A stretch of 64,000 nucleotides of DNA from Sequoia sempervirens (lineage: Eukaryota > Streptophyta > Pinopsida > Cupressales > Cupressaceae). The stretch lies in the NCBI GenBank assembly GCA_007258455.2, contig VDFB02000001.1, forward strand, positions 13,439,918-13,503,917, written 5' to 3'. Under the pieces are notes generated by a model, which worked only from the letters and a program-made list of their open reading frames with translations, was not told the origin of the DNA and made no database searches. Position numbers and translations under genes: made by a program. Positions 1 to 11,601 of the stretch are shown piece by piece. Each line of letters begins with the position of its first letter. The first letter of the stretch is position 1.

Positions 1-1220
1 AAATCTACAGGGAGGCCCTATGATGTTCCAGAAGGTGGTCAACCTGCAACAGAAATCTAGAACATGAAGGAAGCCGAAGGAAGGATCTATGACTCACAAG
101 GATAGCTGTAGTGACCACTGGTGGAAGCAGATCAATATTAATGGTGGTACTTTGGAGCATTCAAGGTAGATTTCAGAAAGAGTTCGAGTATGCACGGAGA
201 CAGAAGAATTAATGTTGCAGCTGAAAAAGATCTATAGATTATCCTTAGACCAAGCTATCATTAGCATGGACAGCAGGGCTCTACATTGAATGCGATATTG
301 AATCTTCTTAGAAAGATTAGAGAACCAACTCTCCTAGAAGCAGATATTTTGTAAACCCTAATACAGAGGGACAACGCATTCTTTTGGTGCACTCTATATA
401 TATATGGAATTCTTGCCTCTTTAAAAAAGGTTGGAACTGGTAGTGAAGGAAAGAGGAACAAAGTTAAATACATAGAACTTAGCAGAAATACAGGAGATAG
501 AACTGCATCCTGATTCTTTGTAATAGGATCCTCTTTTGTTTTCTTAGTTAACAGTTAGATTCAGAATAGTCTGCAATGTATTTTCAAGTGTTCTTAATAT
601 AAATGGAAATAATTTGCAGTTATAGATTTTCTGTACACTGGTGATTGTGCCAGCTTTGTAATTGTTGTTTATCTCTTTCACTAACAGTAGAAGCAACCAG
701 ATCTTAATCTACTTCAGATTGTGTTTCACAATGGTGTTTATTTGTAATTGATCATTTGATTTGTGAAATCTTCAAGGAGTGGAATGTTATTTTTTGTTTT
801 ATCTAAATGGTAACTTAAAATATGTTATTTGAATTAGCACTGTGAATGAAAGAGGCTGTGTGTCAATCACAAGTTTACTTTGTTCTGCAGTTTTAGTTTA
901 CAATTCCTTGAAGGATAACAAGTCTGGTTAAGATAGGTGAATCATCATTCTTTTTTGTCCTAAAGCTCTGACCCATCTTTTTATATTTCTTTAAAACTCC
1001 TGGTTAGAGTAGGTTTAAATTCATCTTTGATCTTAGAACAATCTAGAAGTTCACACTAGCAGGCCCCTTGAACATTACTGTTACATCGACCACTGAGGGA
1101 CATTAACACAGTTGAGAACCAACTATAAAGACCTTGGGAGCTAAGATATCCATGTGTTGTCTTTCTCTTTCAGGAGAAGCATAATAGCAATATTTTGTTT
1201 GCATGTTGCTATGCCAAAAG
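1..1220 (+). repeat. Left (5') LTR of element A, truncated by window
   Basis: This segment matches 15993-17214 base for base with scattered substitutions. It contains a TATA box at 395-405 and ends next to the Copia insertion. The two copies remain alignable to CAAAAG at 1215-1220 and 17209-17214, so the true LTR end lies within a few bases of 1204-1215. Open frames inside it, for example at 261-473, recur in the other copy and are not genes. Confidence 0.85.
395..405 (+). promoter_or_regulatory. TATA box of element A LTR
   Basis: A TATATATATAT run follows CACTC and precedes a short leader. The same site occurs at 16387-16399 in the right copy. Its place inside the LTR fits the Pol II core promoter at the U3/R boundary. 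Confidence 0.55.
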
Positions 1221-1684
1221 TGCTAGGGTTAGAGATGGCAGATCTAACAATTAAATGCAGATTTAATAAACAAAACAGAGAAACTAAAACATGCACATAA
1301 TAAATCATAACACAGAATTTAACATGGTTCACCCAATCTGGGCTACATCCACCAAACCGTAGCCATCCAATACTTTTATTATCTAGTGAAAAACTTATTA
1401 CAATCTTACGAATAATCATATTTTTCATCATACAGTAATACCCATCCGAACCCCTTTTTACCAAGCTTAGAAGCTTCCAGATTTTTTGGGTTCTACAAAA
1501 TCGTATTTTTCTTTTTCCATTGATTTTTCCCTTTTTCAGTGATCACGCAAAAAAGTAGGAGGAAAATTTTTCTCGGGGGCTGCCACCCCCGAACCCTCAC
1601 CCAAGGCCTGGCTCGGCCCTGGACCCCGAAAAGGATAGGGGCAAGGGTGTACAGTATAGCATTATCAATCGTCACATACCAACA
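1221..1684 (-). repeat. Copia 3' LTR (464 bp)
   Basis: Bounded by TG and CA. It matches the copy at 5780-6099 but keeps about 147 bp (roughly 1474-1628), including a GC-rich patch, that the other copy lacks. Confidence 0.9.
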
Positions 1685-1695
1685 ATCTCCCACTT
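1685..1695 (-). promoter_or_regulatory. Copia polypurine tract
   Basis: On the minus strand this reads AAGTGGGAGAT and lies directly before the 3' LTR start TGTTGG. That is the expected position and composition of the plus-strand primer of reverse transcription in plant Copia elements. Confidence 0.8.
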
Positions 1696-1782
1696 GGTGA
1701 CTACTCCTAGATGACACTGTTGCAATTACAGCTCCCACTGGAAATAAGTACCTTGGACCCTGCTGCTCTGTTATACTTGAAT

Positions 1783-2136
1783 TCAACCTTGAAGACCAAC
1801 CGAAGCTGAAGAGGAGCTCAACTTCTCCCTTGGCATTGCCTTCATAAACATATCTGCTGGATTTACATTTGTATGTATCTTGTCCAACTTGACCTGTCCA
1901 TCCTTCAACACTGACTGAATGAAATGATATCTCAACTGTATGTGTTTTGTTTTATAATGCAAGGCAGAATTCTTTGCAAGATGTATAGCACTTTGACTGT
2001 CTATAAACAAATAATTTCCAGCCTGTTGTATTCCCAACTCATCCATGAAAAGTTGCAGCCATATCATCTTCTTTTCCGCCTCTGTTGCAGCAACATACTC
2101 TGCCTTTGTGGTGGATAAAGCAACCACCTTTTGCAG
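1783..2136 (-). pseudogene. Copia RNase H domain
   Basis: RNase H removes the RNA template during reverse transcription. The frame carries the Copia RNase H hallmarks: a VALSTTKAEYVA block, an ID-SQSAIHLAKN block and a KHIQLRYHFI block, in that order. It is continuous with the RT frame apart from a TGA stop near 2134, so it is the carboxy end of the same broken polyprotein rather than a separate gene. The polypurine tract and 3' LTR follow within 100 bases. A further stop near 1783 ends the frame close to the natural end of pol. Confidence 0.88.
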
Positions 2137-3290
2137 TCAAGAAATCCAACTCACTGTTGTCCCACTAATTGTAAATACATAACCTGTGGTACTCCACCTG
2201 ATATCTATGTCCCCTACTAAATCTGAGTCAACATAGCCTTTTAAATCAGTATTAGAGCCCCCAAAACATAAACAATTATTGGATGTACCTCTCAAATATC
2301 TGAGAATCCATTTTACTACATTCCAATACTCAACTTCGGGATGACTCAAATACCTGCTAACAACTCCTACAACATGTGCAATATTCAGTCTAGTGCATAC
2401 CATGGCATACATTAAACTACCTACAATTGAAGCATATGGTACCTTGGACATTTTTTCTTCCTTCTCATGTGTCTTTGGACACATATCCTTAGTCAATTTA
2501 ACATGACTAGGCAAAGGTGTGTTGACAGCTTTTGCATTCTCCATATGAAATCTTTGCAACACCTTTTCAACATAATTAGCCTGAGATAAAAACAATTTTT
2601 TATTTTTCCTATCTCTATGAATTTTCATACCAAGGATTTGTTTTGCTGCCCCCAAATCCTTCATAGCAAAAGACTTTGCTAACTGTTGTTTCAACTCTCT
2701 TATGCGGTCCATGTTAGACCCAACTACAAGCATATCATCAACTTATAAACACAAAATAATGTAGCTATCATTATCCAACCTCTTAAAATAAACACAATGG
2801 TCAGAATTACACCGACTGTAGCCTTGCTCAGCCATAAAACTATCAAATTTCAAGTACCATTGCCGAGGTGCTTGCTTCAAGCCATATAAACTTTTCTTCA
2901 ATTTGCACACTAGGTTCTCCTTACATTTGACCTCAAATCCTTGTGACTGTCCATATATATTTCCTCTTCCAAATCACCATGGAGAAAGGCTGTTTTAACA
3001 TCAAGCTATTCTAAATGCAAATCTTCAGCAGCCACAATACTTAAAACAATACGAATAAAAGTCATTTTAACAACAAGAGAAAAAATCTCATCAAAATCAA
3101 TACCCTTTTTTTGTGCAAATCCCTTTACAACTAATCTGGCTTTAAATGTTTTCTTACCTCCATCCTCCTCTTTCAACCTGTAAATCCATTTGTTTGGTAA
3201 AGCCTTTTTACTGCAGGCAACTTGCATAAATCTCAAGTCTGATTTTCCAGCAAGGAGTCCATTTCTTCTTTCATTCCATGCTCCCACTGA
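2137..3290 (-). pseudogene. Copia reverse transcriptase
   Basis: Reverse transcriptase of the Copia polyprotein. The 3006-3287 segment has the FKARLVVKGFAQ block, followed after a TAG stop (about 3003) by LDVKTAFLHGDL. The catalytic VDDM lies at about 2733-2744, but a frameshift separates it from the preceding tyrosine. The 2137-2733 segment carries the thumb/connection region with FAMKDLGAAKQILGM and GSLMYAM, both typical of plant Copia RT. The stop at 3003 stands where the family has glutamine, so it looks like a CAG to TAG change. At least one more frameshift lies at 2745-3000. No functional enzyme can be made from this copy. Confidence 0.9.
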
Positions 3291-3338
3291 ACCTTGGTAT
3301 CCACCTGCATAGCTTCATCATAATTCTGGTTCACCACA

Positions 3339-4290
3339 TCAGTTAACAAATAGTATACAAAGAGGGAGAGAATCTTTTGGAGGTCTACTTAACCTTGAAG
3401 ATCGTCTAACAGGAGTTTGTGGTATTTGTTGTTGTTGTTGCCCAGCATGAGGAACCACTGAAACATCATTGTTGGGAATATCATCCAACACTACATAATC
3501 TTTTTCTTTCTTCTCATGCTCAAGCAATGATCTTTGTACAACACTTTCTCATTGAATATGACATCCCTGCTTCTCACAATTTTCTGATTTTCAAAATCCC
3601 AAAGCCTATAACCAAATTCATCAATGCCATATCCAACAAATACACATTTCTTTGATTTTGCATCAAGCTTGGTTCTATTTTCAGAATCTACATGTGCAAA
3701 TGCTTCACAACCGAAGGTTTTGAGAAAAGAATAACTCACCTTCTTACCTTTCCATGCTTCCTCTGGAATACCACAACCCAAAGGATTAGAGGGACCTCTA
3801 TTATTAAATAAACAACAATGTTTATAGTCTCTGCCCACATTTTTAAAGGCAGCCCAACATGCAATCTCATAGTCTGTGCACGCTCTATTATTGTCATATT
3901 CATTTGCTCAGCCACTCCATTTTCCTGTGGAGTCCTTGGAACCGTTTTCTGCCTACGAATACCATTAGAGGAACAATAATCTTCAAACTCTTTACTGCAA
4001 TACTCACCACCATTATCAGATTTGAGACATTTTATCTTTTTACCCGTCTCATTCTCAACCAAGCTTCTCCATTTTTTGAAAGTTTCAAATACATCAGATT
4101 TCTGCCTAAGGAAATAAATCCATACCTTTCTAGTTGCATCATCAATGAATGTAACATAATACAGAGAGCCACCGAGAGAATATACCTGAGCTGGTCCCCA
4201 TACATCCGTATGCACAAGCTCCAATTTCTCATATTTTTTTTGCTTCCCATCCTTGAGAAAACTCTCTTTTGTTTTCCATACACACAACTT
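3339..4290 (-). pseudogene. Copia integrase
   Basis: Integrase inserts the cDNA into the chromosome. The catalytic triad is visible: D in VHTDVWGP, D in KSDNGGEY and E in TPQENGVAEQ, all in the 3736-4287 frame. The carboxy part (3491-3800) is in another frame and has KTFGCEAFAHV and CVFVGYG, typical of the Copia integrase tail. The hinge with RRSSRLSRPPK at about 3400 leads to RT. Frameshifts near 4260 (against gag-protease) and near 3800 break the protein. Copia order, with integrase before RT, is clear. Confidence 0.9.
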
Positions 4291-5711
4291 TCACATAAAT
4301 CTATATTAACACATTTTAGACCTAGTAAAACATTATTTGAATGAAGTACTTTCATACCTTTTGCACTCATATGCCCAAGTCTATTATGCCACAGTGCTGA
4401 TTCAAAGTCCACAGCAACTGTATGATCTTCTACCTGCTTAACTGCAGCAACTGTTCCTAAACATTGACCCTTTTCTGTAACAATTAAAGTAGAAGGAACA
4501 GTATGACCTTTACAAAGATATAGGGTGCCTACTTTCACACCTTTTGCTACTACTAAGACACCCTTTGTGACCTTCCAATTTTTATCACTAAATGTAACAA
4601 CACAACCTTCATCATCTAGTTGCCCTGCTGAAATTAAATTTCTGCTTAACTTTGGAACATGCCTTACCTCACGTAGTAGCCAATGGTTTCCATTATGCAA
4701 CTTAATTTTGATTCTTCCCTTCCCAACAATCTGACAGGGTTCGTTATCTCCTAAATAAACCAACCCAAAATCCCCTTGGACATAATCAAGAAAATAACTT
4801 CTATGGGGGGTAGCATGAAATGAAGCCCCTGAATCTAACACCCAAGAATCATCAGCATTATCAAGGGAAAGAATCAAAGCATCCTCATCAGATTTATTAC
4901 TTACCACATTTTCCTCTTTACTTCCTTCCTTTCTGTCTCCTTTATTTTTCTGAGACCAGCAATCTTTCTTCAGATGACCCGGCTTACCACAGTACCAACA
5001 ATCCCTCTTGTCTCTAGATTGAGACCTTTTGTCCTTTGATTTTCCTCGTGACTTTCCATGATTTCCATAATTATTTCCTCTCTCCTTTGTTCTGCCCCTG
5101 CTTTTTGCATTCAAAACATTGCTTGATGTGGATGTTCTACCAGAGCTTTTCCTACGGATTTCCTTGCTCAAAATAACACCAACAACATCATCAAATTTCA
5201 ATGTAATCAAACCAGAAATAGAATTGCTAACAGCGATTACCAAGCTATTCCAACTTTCAGGCAAAGAACACAGAATCAAAAGAGCCCTGACTTCATCAAA
5301 TTTTACTTTTACAGAAGTTAATTGACTGGTGATCGTATTAAACTCATTTAAATGATCAGTAACTGACCCACCTTCTACCATTTTCATATTAAATAAACGC
5401 TTCATAAGAAATACCTTATTTGAAGCGAAAGGATTTTCATATAACTTTTCTAGGGTTTCCATCAACTCTTGAGTTGTCTTTGCTTTTGTAATATTGAACA
5501 CCATTGTTTGTGCTAGGCACAAACGAATACTGCCAAGAGTCTTTCTATCCAAGATCTCCCAATCCTCATCTGACATTGTTGTAGGTTTCTTGGTTTTCCC
5601 TTCCAATGGCCGCCATAAATCCTTCTGATAGAGATAGTCCTCCATCTGCATCTTCCATAACTGATAGTTCTACCCATTAAACTTCTCAACCTTCTTTCCC
5701 TCATCCGCCAT
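4260..5711 (-). pseudogene. Copia gag and protease
   Basis: The frame probably starts at 5711 (MADEGKK) and is open from 5651. The gag domain is followed by a CCHC zinc knuckle (CWYCGKPGHLKKDC), an aspartic protease site (WVLDSGASFH) and the pre-integrase block (LWHNRLGHMS), in the normal Copia order. Gag packages the RNA and protease matures the polyprotein. One TAG stop lies about 13 codons after the start, and the frame is lost near 4260 just before the integrase HHCC-to-core junction. Apart from that early stop the 5' half is nearly intact, the best-preserved coding stretch in the window. Confidence 0.9.
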
Positions 5712-5765
5712 TGCTCCCACTCAACTGTGAGATCTTTCATATAGACAATAATCGAAACACAACCC

Positions 5766-5777
5766 ACTCTGATACTA
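5766..5777 (-). promoter_or_regulatory. Copia primer-binding site (tRNA-iMet type)
   Basis: On the minus strand this reads TAGTATCAGAGT, two bases after the 5' LTR. It is one or two bases off TGGTATCAGAGC, the site complementary to the 3' end of plant initiator tRNA-Met used by many Copia elements. Confidence 0.8.
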
Positions 5778-5779
5778 CT

Positions 5780-6099
5780 TGTTAGGGTTAGAGATGGCAG
5801 ATCTAACAATTAAATGCAGATTTAATAAACAAAATAGAGAAACTAAAACATGCACAGAATAAATCATAACACAAAATTTAACGTGGTTCACCTAATCGGG
5901 GCTAAATCCACCAAACCGCAGCCATCCAATACTTTTATTATCCTGTGAAAAACCTATTACAATCTTGCGAATAATCACGTTTTTCATCATACAGTAATAC
6001 CCATCCGAACCCCTTTTTACCCCGACAAGGATAGGGGCAAGGGTGTACAGTATACCATGGGCTATACAGTATAGCATGATCAGTCGCCATATACCAACA
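5780..6099 (-). repeat. Copia 5' LTR (320 bp)
   Basis: Same TG/CA ends as the copy at 1221-1684. It lacks about 147 bp between short ACC matches and has a small extra duplication around GCTATACAGTATAG. Confidence 0.9.
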
Positions 6100-6130
6100 A
6101 AAATGACTGTCAATAGAGACTATCGCTAGA

Positions 6131-8220
6131 ATGAGGGCCCAGAAGAGAAAACTAGATAACACTTTGTTTTTCTCACCAAAGAAGCCCCATAGAGTTCTTC
6201 GATCAGCTGAAAATCCACCACTTTTGATAGAACTCAAGACCCCAACAAGACACAAAAGTCACAAGACTGGGGCAACTATCATACCACCCTTATCAGCTCT
6301 GCCCACTCTGCCAGGCTTTTCACCAATACCCCAATGGGTACCCATCAATTCACCACTAAATTCATCTCAATTGACATCATAGCTGGTTCGACCCATTCAA
6401 CAGCTAGCTAAACCACCACCACCAATGGCATTCTTTCAGAATAATCCCTCTCCATTAGGGGCTATTCCTAGAGGTTTTCAGGATATGCTCAAGAACCCTA
6501 AGAAATTATGCCCTAAGTATATTCATGGTGAGTAAAGGAGTGCTGAAGAGCACATACAAGCTTTTAAGGATGCTTGTACTAGGGCTCACGTAGCCCACCA
6601 TGATGTAGTTTGTAGGTTGTTCCCATATTCCTTAGGGGATATGGCATACAATTGGTACCTTAATCTTCCTCAAGGTTCCATTCTAACCTGGACACATTTG
6701 GAAAATGCTTTCATCAACCAGTTTAGGGTTTATGTGGACCCAGATCTTTTATATCACCAATTCGCCACCATCAGAAAGGAACCAGGTGAGTCCTTGCCTT
6801 TGTTCAATACCAGATTTCAAAGAATGTATAGGAGGTTGTAGGACCCCTATCTAGTTACTGAAAACAATTCCATTCAAGCATACTTTAGGGTTATAGACCA
6901 TTTGTTAGGTTTGTTCCTACAAAGGACATATCAACCAAGTGATATTGATTCTCTATCCAAAGTCTATCATCTAGCTATCAAGCTGCAGCAACAAATTAGT
7001 TCTCAATAAGGAATCCTTGGAGGAGGTTTCCCTTCAATAGGATATCAGATGCATAGCCCAACTCCTCTATTCAATACTGTCCCAGGAATGTCTCCTTCCC
7101 CCTATGGACCCATGTCTAAATTGCAAACCCAACCACCTGTTCCATTCTTTGCTATTGGAACTCTTTATCCCTTTCAACAATCACAAGCTCCTCCAAGTTC
7201 CCATGGTCATCATAACCAAATTGGAACACCAAATCATGGTGGTCAGCCACCTATTGCCAAGAGCGTGGAAAGTGAAAAGACAGTCCAACTTACGAATGAG
7301 GTAGAAACCTTGAAGAAAATGTTGTCTCAAGTTACCAATGACATGGCTCAACTTTGGTTGAACCCCTCCCAAAACCAGGGTAACTACCCTAATCAAAACA
7401 ACAACAATCAAGGTACTTATCAGAATAACAACAATTACAACCAAAGGGGTTGTCAAGGCCAAATTTCCTCCAACCAAGGGTACCAAAATCAGAATAGAGG
7501 ATATAACCAAAGGCCAAATAACAATAGGCAGTGGAATACAGGGCCCAATAATGGGGGAGTTTCTCATAACTATCAAGCAAATGAGGAGAGGTCACATACT
7601 ACAAACGTGGCCTACCTCAACTTCATGACCAATTGGTGCAGGCTGCATGATACTGCTACCCATTTTGAGGTAAACTGCCCTCAGATGGAGAAAGTTATCA
7701 AGATGGCACACGAAGATTCCCACACTTTCCAAGGGAATTCAAACAAAGGAGGTGACTCAGTTGATACTGCAATGGCTTATGACCTCTTTGAAGAAGATCC
7801 CTCATTCCCAATGCAAAGTGAGAATGAACCAGAGGAAGACATGTATGATGCCCAAGCTTTTCAGACGAAAGGAGGACACTTCCTAAGAAATCAAAGTAAA
7901 GGCCCATTCACTACATCAGCCCCTCCTAATCACATGGTGCCTCCAAATCAAAGTGCTAACAACAATCCTCCTCCACCAAAAGGCCCACCTGATTTCCATA
8001 ACAAGGGTAATTCCTTTGGTGTTTTCAAAGGTGCTACTAGTTGTAATATAGAATTTGATATTGTTTTTGAGATGCAGAAACAAAAAACTTCCCTATCATA
8101 TTTTGACATTTTAAAGTGGTGCCCTACTCAAAGGGAGATAGTGCTAAAAGCTTTGGAGCAAGCCAATAAATCAAAAGGAAAGAACAAGGTGACACCTGCT
8201 AGAGACGTGAATGCAGCCTT
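6131..8220 (+). pseudogene. Element A gag
   Basis: The frame begins with an ATG at 6131 (a likely start, not proven). The capsid-type retrotransposon gag domain is at about 6540-6840, with MAYNWYLNLP and FNTRFQRMYRRL. An Asn/Gln-rich stretch at 7360-7600 follows, then a C-H-H-C knuckle-like motif (WCRLHDTATHFEVNC, about 7632). Gag forms the virus-like particle and binds the RNA. Stops interrupt it at 6380 (TAG), 6533 (TAA), 6839 (TAG) and 7007 (TAA), yet the frame itself is never shifted, so the decay is by substitution. It runs on in the same frame into protease. Confidence 0.8.
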
Positions 8221-8800
8221 GTACATAAACAAGGTAGGTACTCCACCATTTCTTTTGAGTTTAAGAATTTGCGGGAAGAACCTGCATAATTGTTTGTTGG
8301 ATTCAGGGGCTTCAAGCAATGTTATGTCATTTTCTGTATGCAGGAAGTTGGGATTGAACCCCATTCAGATAAATAAGAAGGTCATTCAACTTGAAAAGAC
8401 ATAGGTTAATGTGGTGGGGGAATTAAGAAACATACATGTGCAAGTAGGATTAGACCCTAGGATGCTAACCAACATAGATATTCAAGTAGCAGATATTCCC
8501 GAGACCTATGGTATGCTGCTGAGCAAAGATTTGATGAAAAGTCTAGGGAGATATCTTTCCCTTGAATTTTTACATATGTGGCTACCATGGAGAGGAGTTT
8601 CTACTCAAATTAGGATTGAAAGTGAGCCTCGCCTCAAGCATATCATCACTGAGTATGATTGTTCCAATGAGGTAGCTTACTTTGAGACTGAGATGGGGGT
8701 TTATAAAAGAGAAGAAATTCTAACCTTCTTGGTTCTCAATTCTAAAGACATGTCAATACAAAAACTCCCTGACCCCATGATTGATGAAAATCAATAGGCC
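8221..8800 (+). pseudogene. Element A aspartic protease
   Basis: Retropepsin-like protease that would cut the gag-pol polyprotein. The active-site block LLDSGASSNVMS is at about 8293-8330 in the same frame as gag. A later ADIPETYGMLLSKDLM block (about 8491-8540) corresponds to the flap/second half of the fold. TAG stops at 8402 and 8795 interrupt it. The region at 8801-9360 stays in the same frame, is acidic and Pro/Ser/Thr-rich, and shows no domain I recognise; it is a spacer before RNase H. Confidence 0.8.
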
Positions 8801-9369
8801 TTGATTAGAAAGCTGCAACAAGACCAACTGGTCTTAGGGGAAGATACTGATCTACAGAGTCTTCTTCTCCCTAACTGGTGCAGGGTGCATTACCAAAATC
8901 ACTCTGAATTGAATTTTCAACCCTACATTGGCATTTTAAATCATATTTCTCAAGCTGAGGAAGCTAGCTCAAGTTACCCTAAGACCATTGTAGACCGCTT
9001 CTCATTTGAGGCCAAGGAAGCAACAATGATGACCAGGGATAGAATACCTTCGAAGGAAGTTCAAGTTGAACCTACCCTAGACATATTTCTGAATTAGTAT
9101 ATTGACAAGGAACAGTCTCAAGGTTCACTTGTCACCCCTGCACTCATGAATATACCAGAACCCAAGGGGTTAACTAAAGACACAAGTGGCTGCCAGAAGG
9201 ATAGCTACAGGGCAGATGATATAACTAAGCAGGAATTGGAGAGTGTACCTAAAGAACTTACAGAGCATCCTTTCCCCATACCTGATGCAAAAGATCAAGC
9301 AGCCCCAATTGTGACTCATCTAACTCAAGCACCCATAACAACTTCAAAAGAATCAACTCCAACCCCTGA

Positions 9370-9780
9370 TCAACTATGGACCCTCACGTTTGATGGATCC
9401 AAATCTAAGACAGGCAGTGGTGTTGGAATTGTACTAAGCAGCCCTAAAGGGAAAACCTTCTTTGCTTCTTATAGGTTGCAATTTGGGTGTACTAACAATG
9501 GAGCAGAGTATGAAGCTCTGGCATGGGGATTGATGTTTGCACATAAGAAGAAGGTCACTGCCTTGATGGTCAAGGGAGATTCATAAATAGTTATCAAGAA
9601 AGTGTGCAGCCAATATAGATGTCATAACAAAAGGCTGGCAACATATAGAAACTAGGTATGGAATCTAATCAAAGACTTTGATGCCTTTGGGATTAGCTTA
9701 ATCCCTAGAGAAGACAATCAGGTAGCTGATTCATTGGCTGTTGCTGCAAGTACCTTGGAACCTATGCAAGGCTCCAAGCT
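9370..9780 (+). pseudogene. Element A extra RNase H, placed before RT
   Basis: The stretch has the RNase H fold signature: WTLTFDGSKSKTGSGVGIVL with the first catalytic Asp, NNGAEYEALAWGL with the Glu, and KGDS with the second Asp, then a DNQVADSLAVAAS tail after stops at 9584 (TAA) and 9653 (TAG). This wording is that of the additional RNase H of plant Tat elements rather than the normal Ty3 RNase H, which is separately present at about 11090-11540. It lies about 0.9 kb upstream of RT, while in many Tat elements it lies between the normal RNase H and integrase (as in element B here). Confidence 0.82.
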
Positions 9781-10110
9781 CAAGAAATACTTGGTGGAAT
9801 TAATTTCCACCCTTGCAGTTCCTGATAATATCACAAATTTTCAAGTCTTTGATGATGACCGACATATTCTGGATTTCTTAGCAAGCTCTGATATTTTTGA
9901 GGGGAAAATTATTGATGAGTCCAACAAAGATCAAGGGGATTGGAACCCTGAAGAATGTGATACAGAAGGAGTCCTCAATCTAAAATGTAATAACATTCCT
10001 AAGGGAATGGTTGCTTTAGAGAGAATTTTTGACTCAGACCCAAGGGCTCGAGAGAATATATCAGCTAAAGAAAAGGGAGGCGAATATGAGACAGTTAACC
10101 TGGCTGATTT

Positions 10111-10990
10111 TGGCCCTGAAAGGAATGTCTACATAGGGAAGGCCTACCCTGAAGCAATCAAGAAAGACATATTGAAGGCACTTAAGAAAGATATTTCTGC
10201 AATTGCTTGGGGATATGAAGACCTAAAGACATTTGATGCTACTATAATGACTTATACTATCCCCTTGAAGCCTGAAGCTAAGCCATTTCGACAAAAACAA
10301 CACCCTGTCAATGCTTTGATTTTGCCATTGATCCTTAAGGAAGTCCAGAAGTTGCTCTCTATAAGGATAATCTTCCCTATGCACCATTCAACTTGGGTGG
10401 CTAACTTAGTTCCAGTCCGCAAGAAAAATGGGGAGATCAGGCTATGTGTCGACTTCAGAAATTTGAATAGAGCCTCAGAAAAGGATAATTACCCACTTCC
10501 TTCTCTGGATGAAGTTCTACAGATTATCAATGGATCTCAAATGATATCATTCCTGGATGGTTACTCTGGATATAATTAGGTAATGGTCGACTATGAAGAC
10601 AAGATGAAGACAACTATCACTACGAAATGGGGAACTTTTGCATACAAAAGGATGTCGTTTGGTCTGAAAAACACAGGGGCAACTTTCCAATGCACCATGG
10701 ACATAGCTTTCAAGGATCTAATTGGTATGTGCATTATCGTTTACATGGATGATCTTATGGTGTTCTCCAAAGATTGACTGAACCATGCTACGAATTTAGC
10801 CAAGGTTCTTTAGAGGTGTATCCAGTATGGAGTCTCACTGAATCCCAACAAGTGTGTTTTCGGAGTTTCTAAAGGAAAGCTCTTGGGACACGTAATTTCT
10901 GAAAAGGGGATTTCAATCAATCTAGATCGAGTCGAATCCATTCTAAAAATCACCTAGCCTGGAAGCAAGAAAGAAATGAGGTCTTTCTTT
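10111..10990 (+). pseudogene. Element A reverse transcriptase
   Basis: Ty3/gypsy RT. The blocks LVPVRKKNGEIRLCVDFRNLN, LDGYSGYN, KRMSFGLKNTGATF and the catalytic IVYMDDLMVF are visible in order at 10400-10770. The GKLLGHVISEKGI block at about 10870 ends the connection region. Stops lie at 10577 (TAG), 10775 (TGA), 10811 (TAG) and 10955 (TAG), all in the single frame that began in gag. The YxDD catalytic pair is preserved, but the reading frame is not usable. The linker at 9781-10110 before it is in frame and is typical of the Tat spacer between domains. Confidence 0.9.
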
Positions 10991-11089
10991 GGGAAAATCA
11001 ACTTTGTGAGAAAGTTCATCACGGGCTTTGCTAAAATCGTGAAACCACTAAACGGAATGATGACGAGTGGACTGAGGAGGCAAAGGATG

Positions 11090-11540
11090 CATTTTCACAA
11101 GTCAAGTGATCCATTTCGGAAGCACCCATGCTCACCATCCCTGACTATCTGAGACTGTTTTATATCTATTCCTTTGCTTTTGAACATTCTTGTGTAGCAG
11201 TATTAACTCAATGAAAAGGAGAGACAGAGGAGAGGTCGATTGCTTTCATGAGCTCCCCATTCAAAAATGCGGAAATCAAATACCCACCTTTGGAGAAGCA
11301 AGCTTTTGCACTGGTTTGGGCTGTCAAGAAGTTCTGACATTACATTCTCTGAAGCCAAATCATTGTTGTAGTTTGTGATGTAGCTATGAAGTCCCTACTC
11401 ATGCAGAGCGAGCTAGGAGAAAGGAGAGGCAAATGGATGGCCATCCTGCAAGAATTCGATTTGGAGATACACCCTATGAGACTAGTCAGGGGCACAGGTT
11501 TGTCCAAGTCCATGGTGAACACTGGCGACAACATCATCTG
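11090..11540 (+). pseudogene. Element A native RNase H
   Basis: The normal Ty3/gypsy RNase H directly follows RT. Fragments in several frames read as the ERSIAFMSSPFKNAE, KYPPLEKQAFALVWAVKKF and LVRGTGLSKSM blocks, which match the carboxy half of Ty3-type RNase H. A frameshift near 11060 and several stops mean only fragments remain open. Its presence shows that the domain at 9370-9780 is a second RNase H, not a transposed copy of this one. Confidence 0.75.
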
Positions 11541-11601
11541 TTAGCAATACACGACCCAGTCTTTCTCTAACGACCCTTGGTATGCTGATACCATTTTCTT
11601 T

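Larger units (their letters stand above)
1221..6099 (-). mobile_element. Ty1/copia LTR retrotransposon, Tork-like
   Basis: This minus-strand element has LTRs at 5780-6099 (5') and 1221-1684 (3'). Both start TGTTGG and end AACA or AGCA on the minus strand. Flanking bases AAAAG (1216-1220) and AAAAT (6100-6104) are a near-perfect 5-bp target duplication. The primer site is at 5766-5777 and the polypurine tract at 1685-1695. Domain order gag, protease, integrase, RT, RNase H is the Copia order. The RT and RNase H wording resembles the plant Tork lineage (established family knowledge, recognised from memory). It carries several frameshifts and stops, so it is not autonomous, but it is less decayed than A and therefore younger. 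Confidence 0.92.

Noticed and set aside
261..473. Small minus-strand ORF, repeated at 16273-16467
   Set aside because: Both are the same place in the two LTRs of element A and differ by frame-breaking changes.
6100..6130. Similarity between sequence after the Copia element and sequence after 17214 as an extension of the A LTR
   Set aside because: Only about 20 bases align loosely, and the 17215 side reads as element B integrase.
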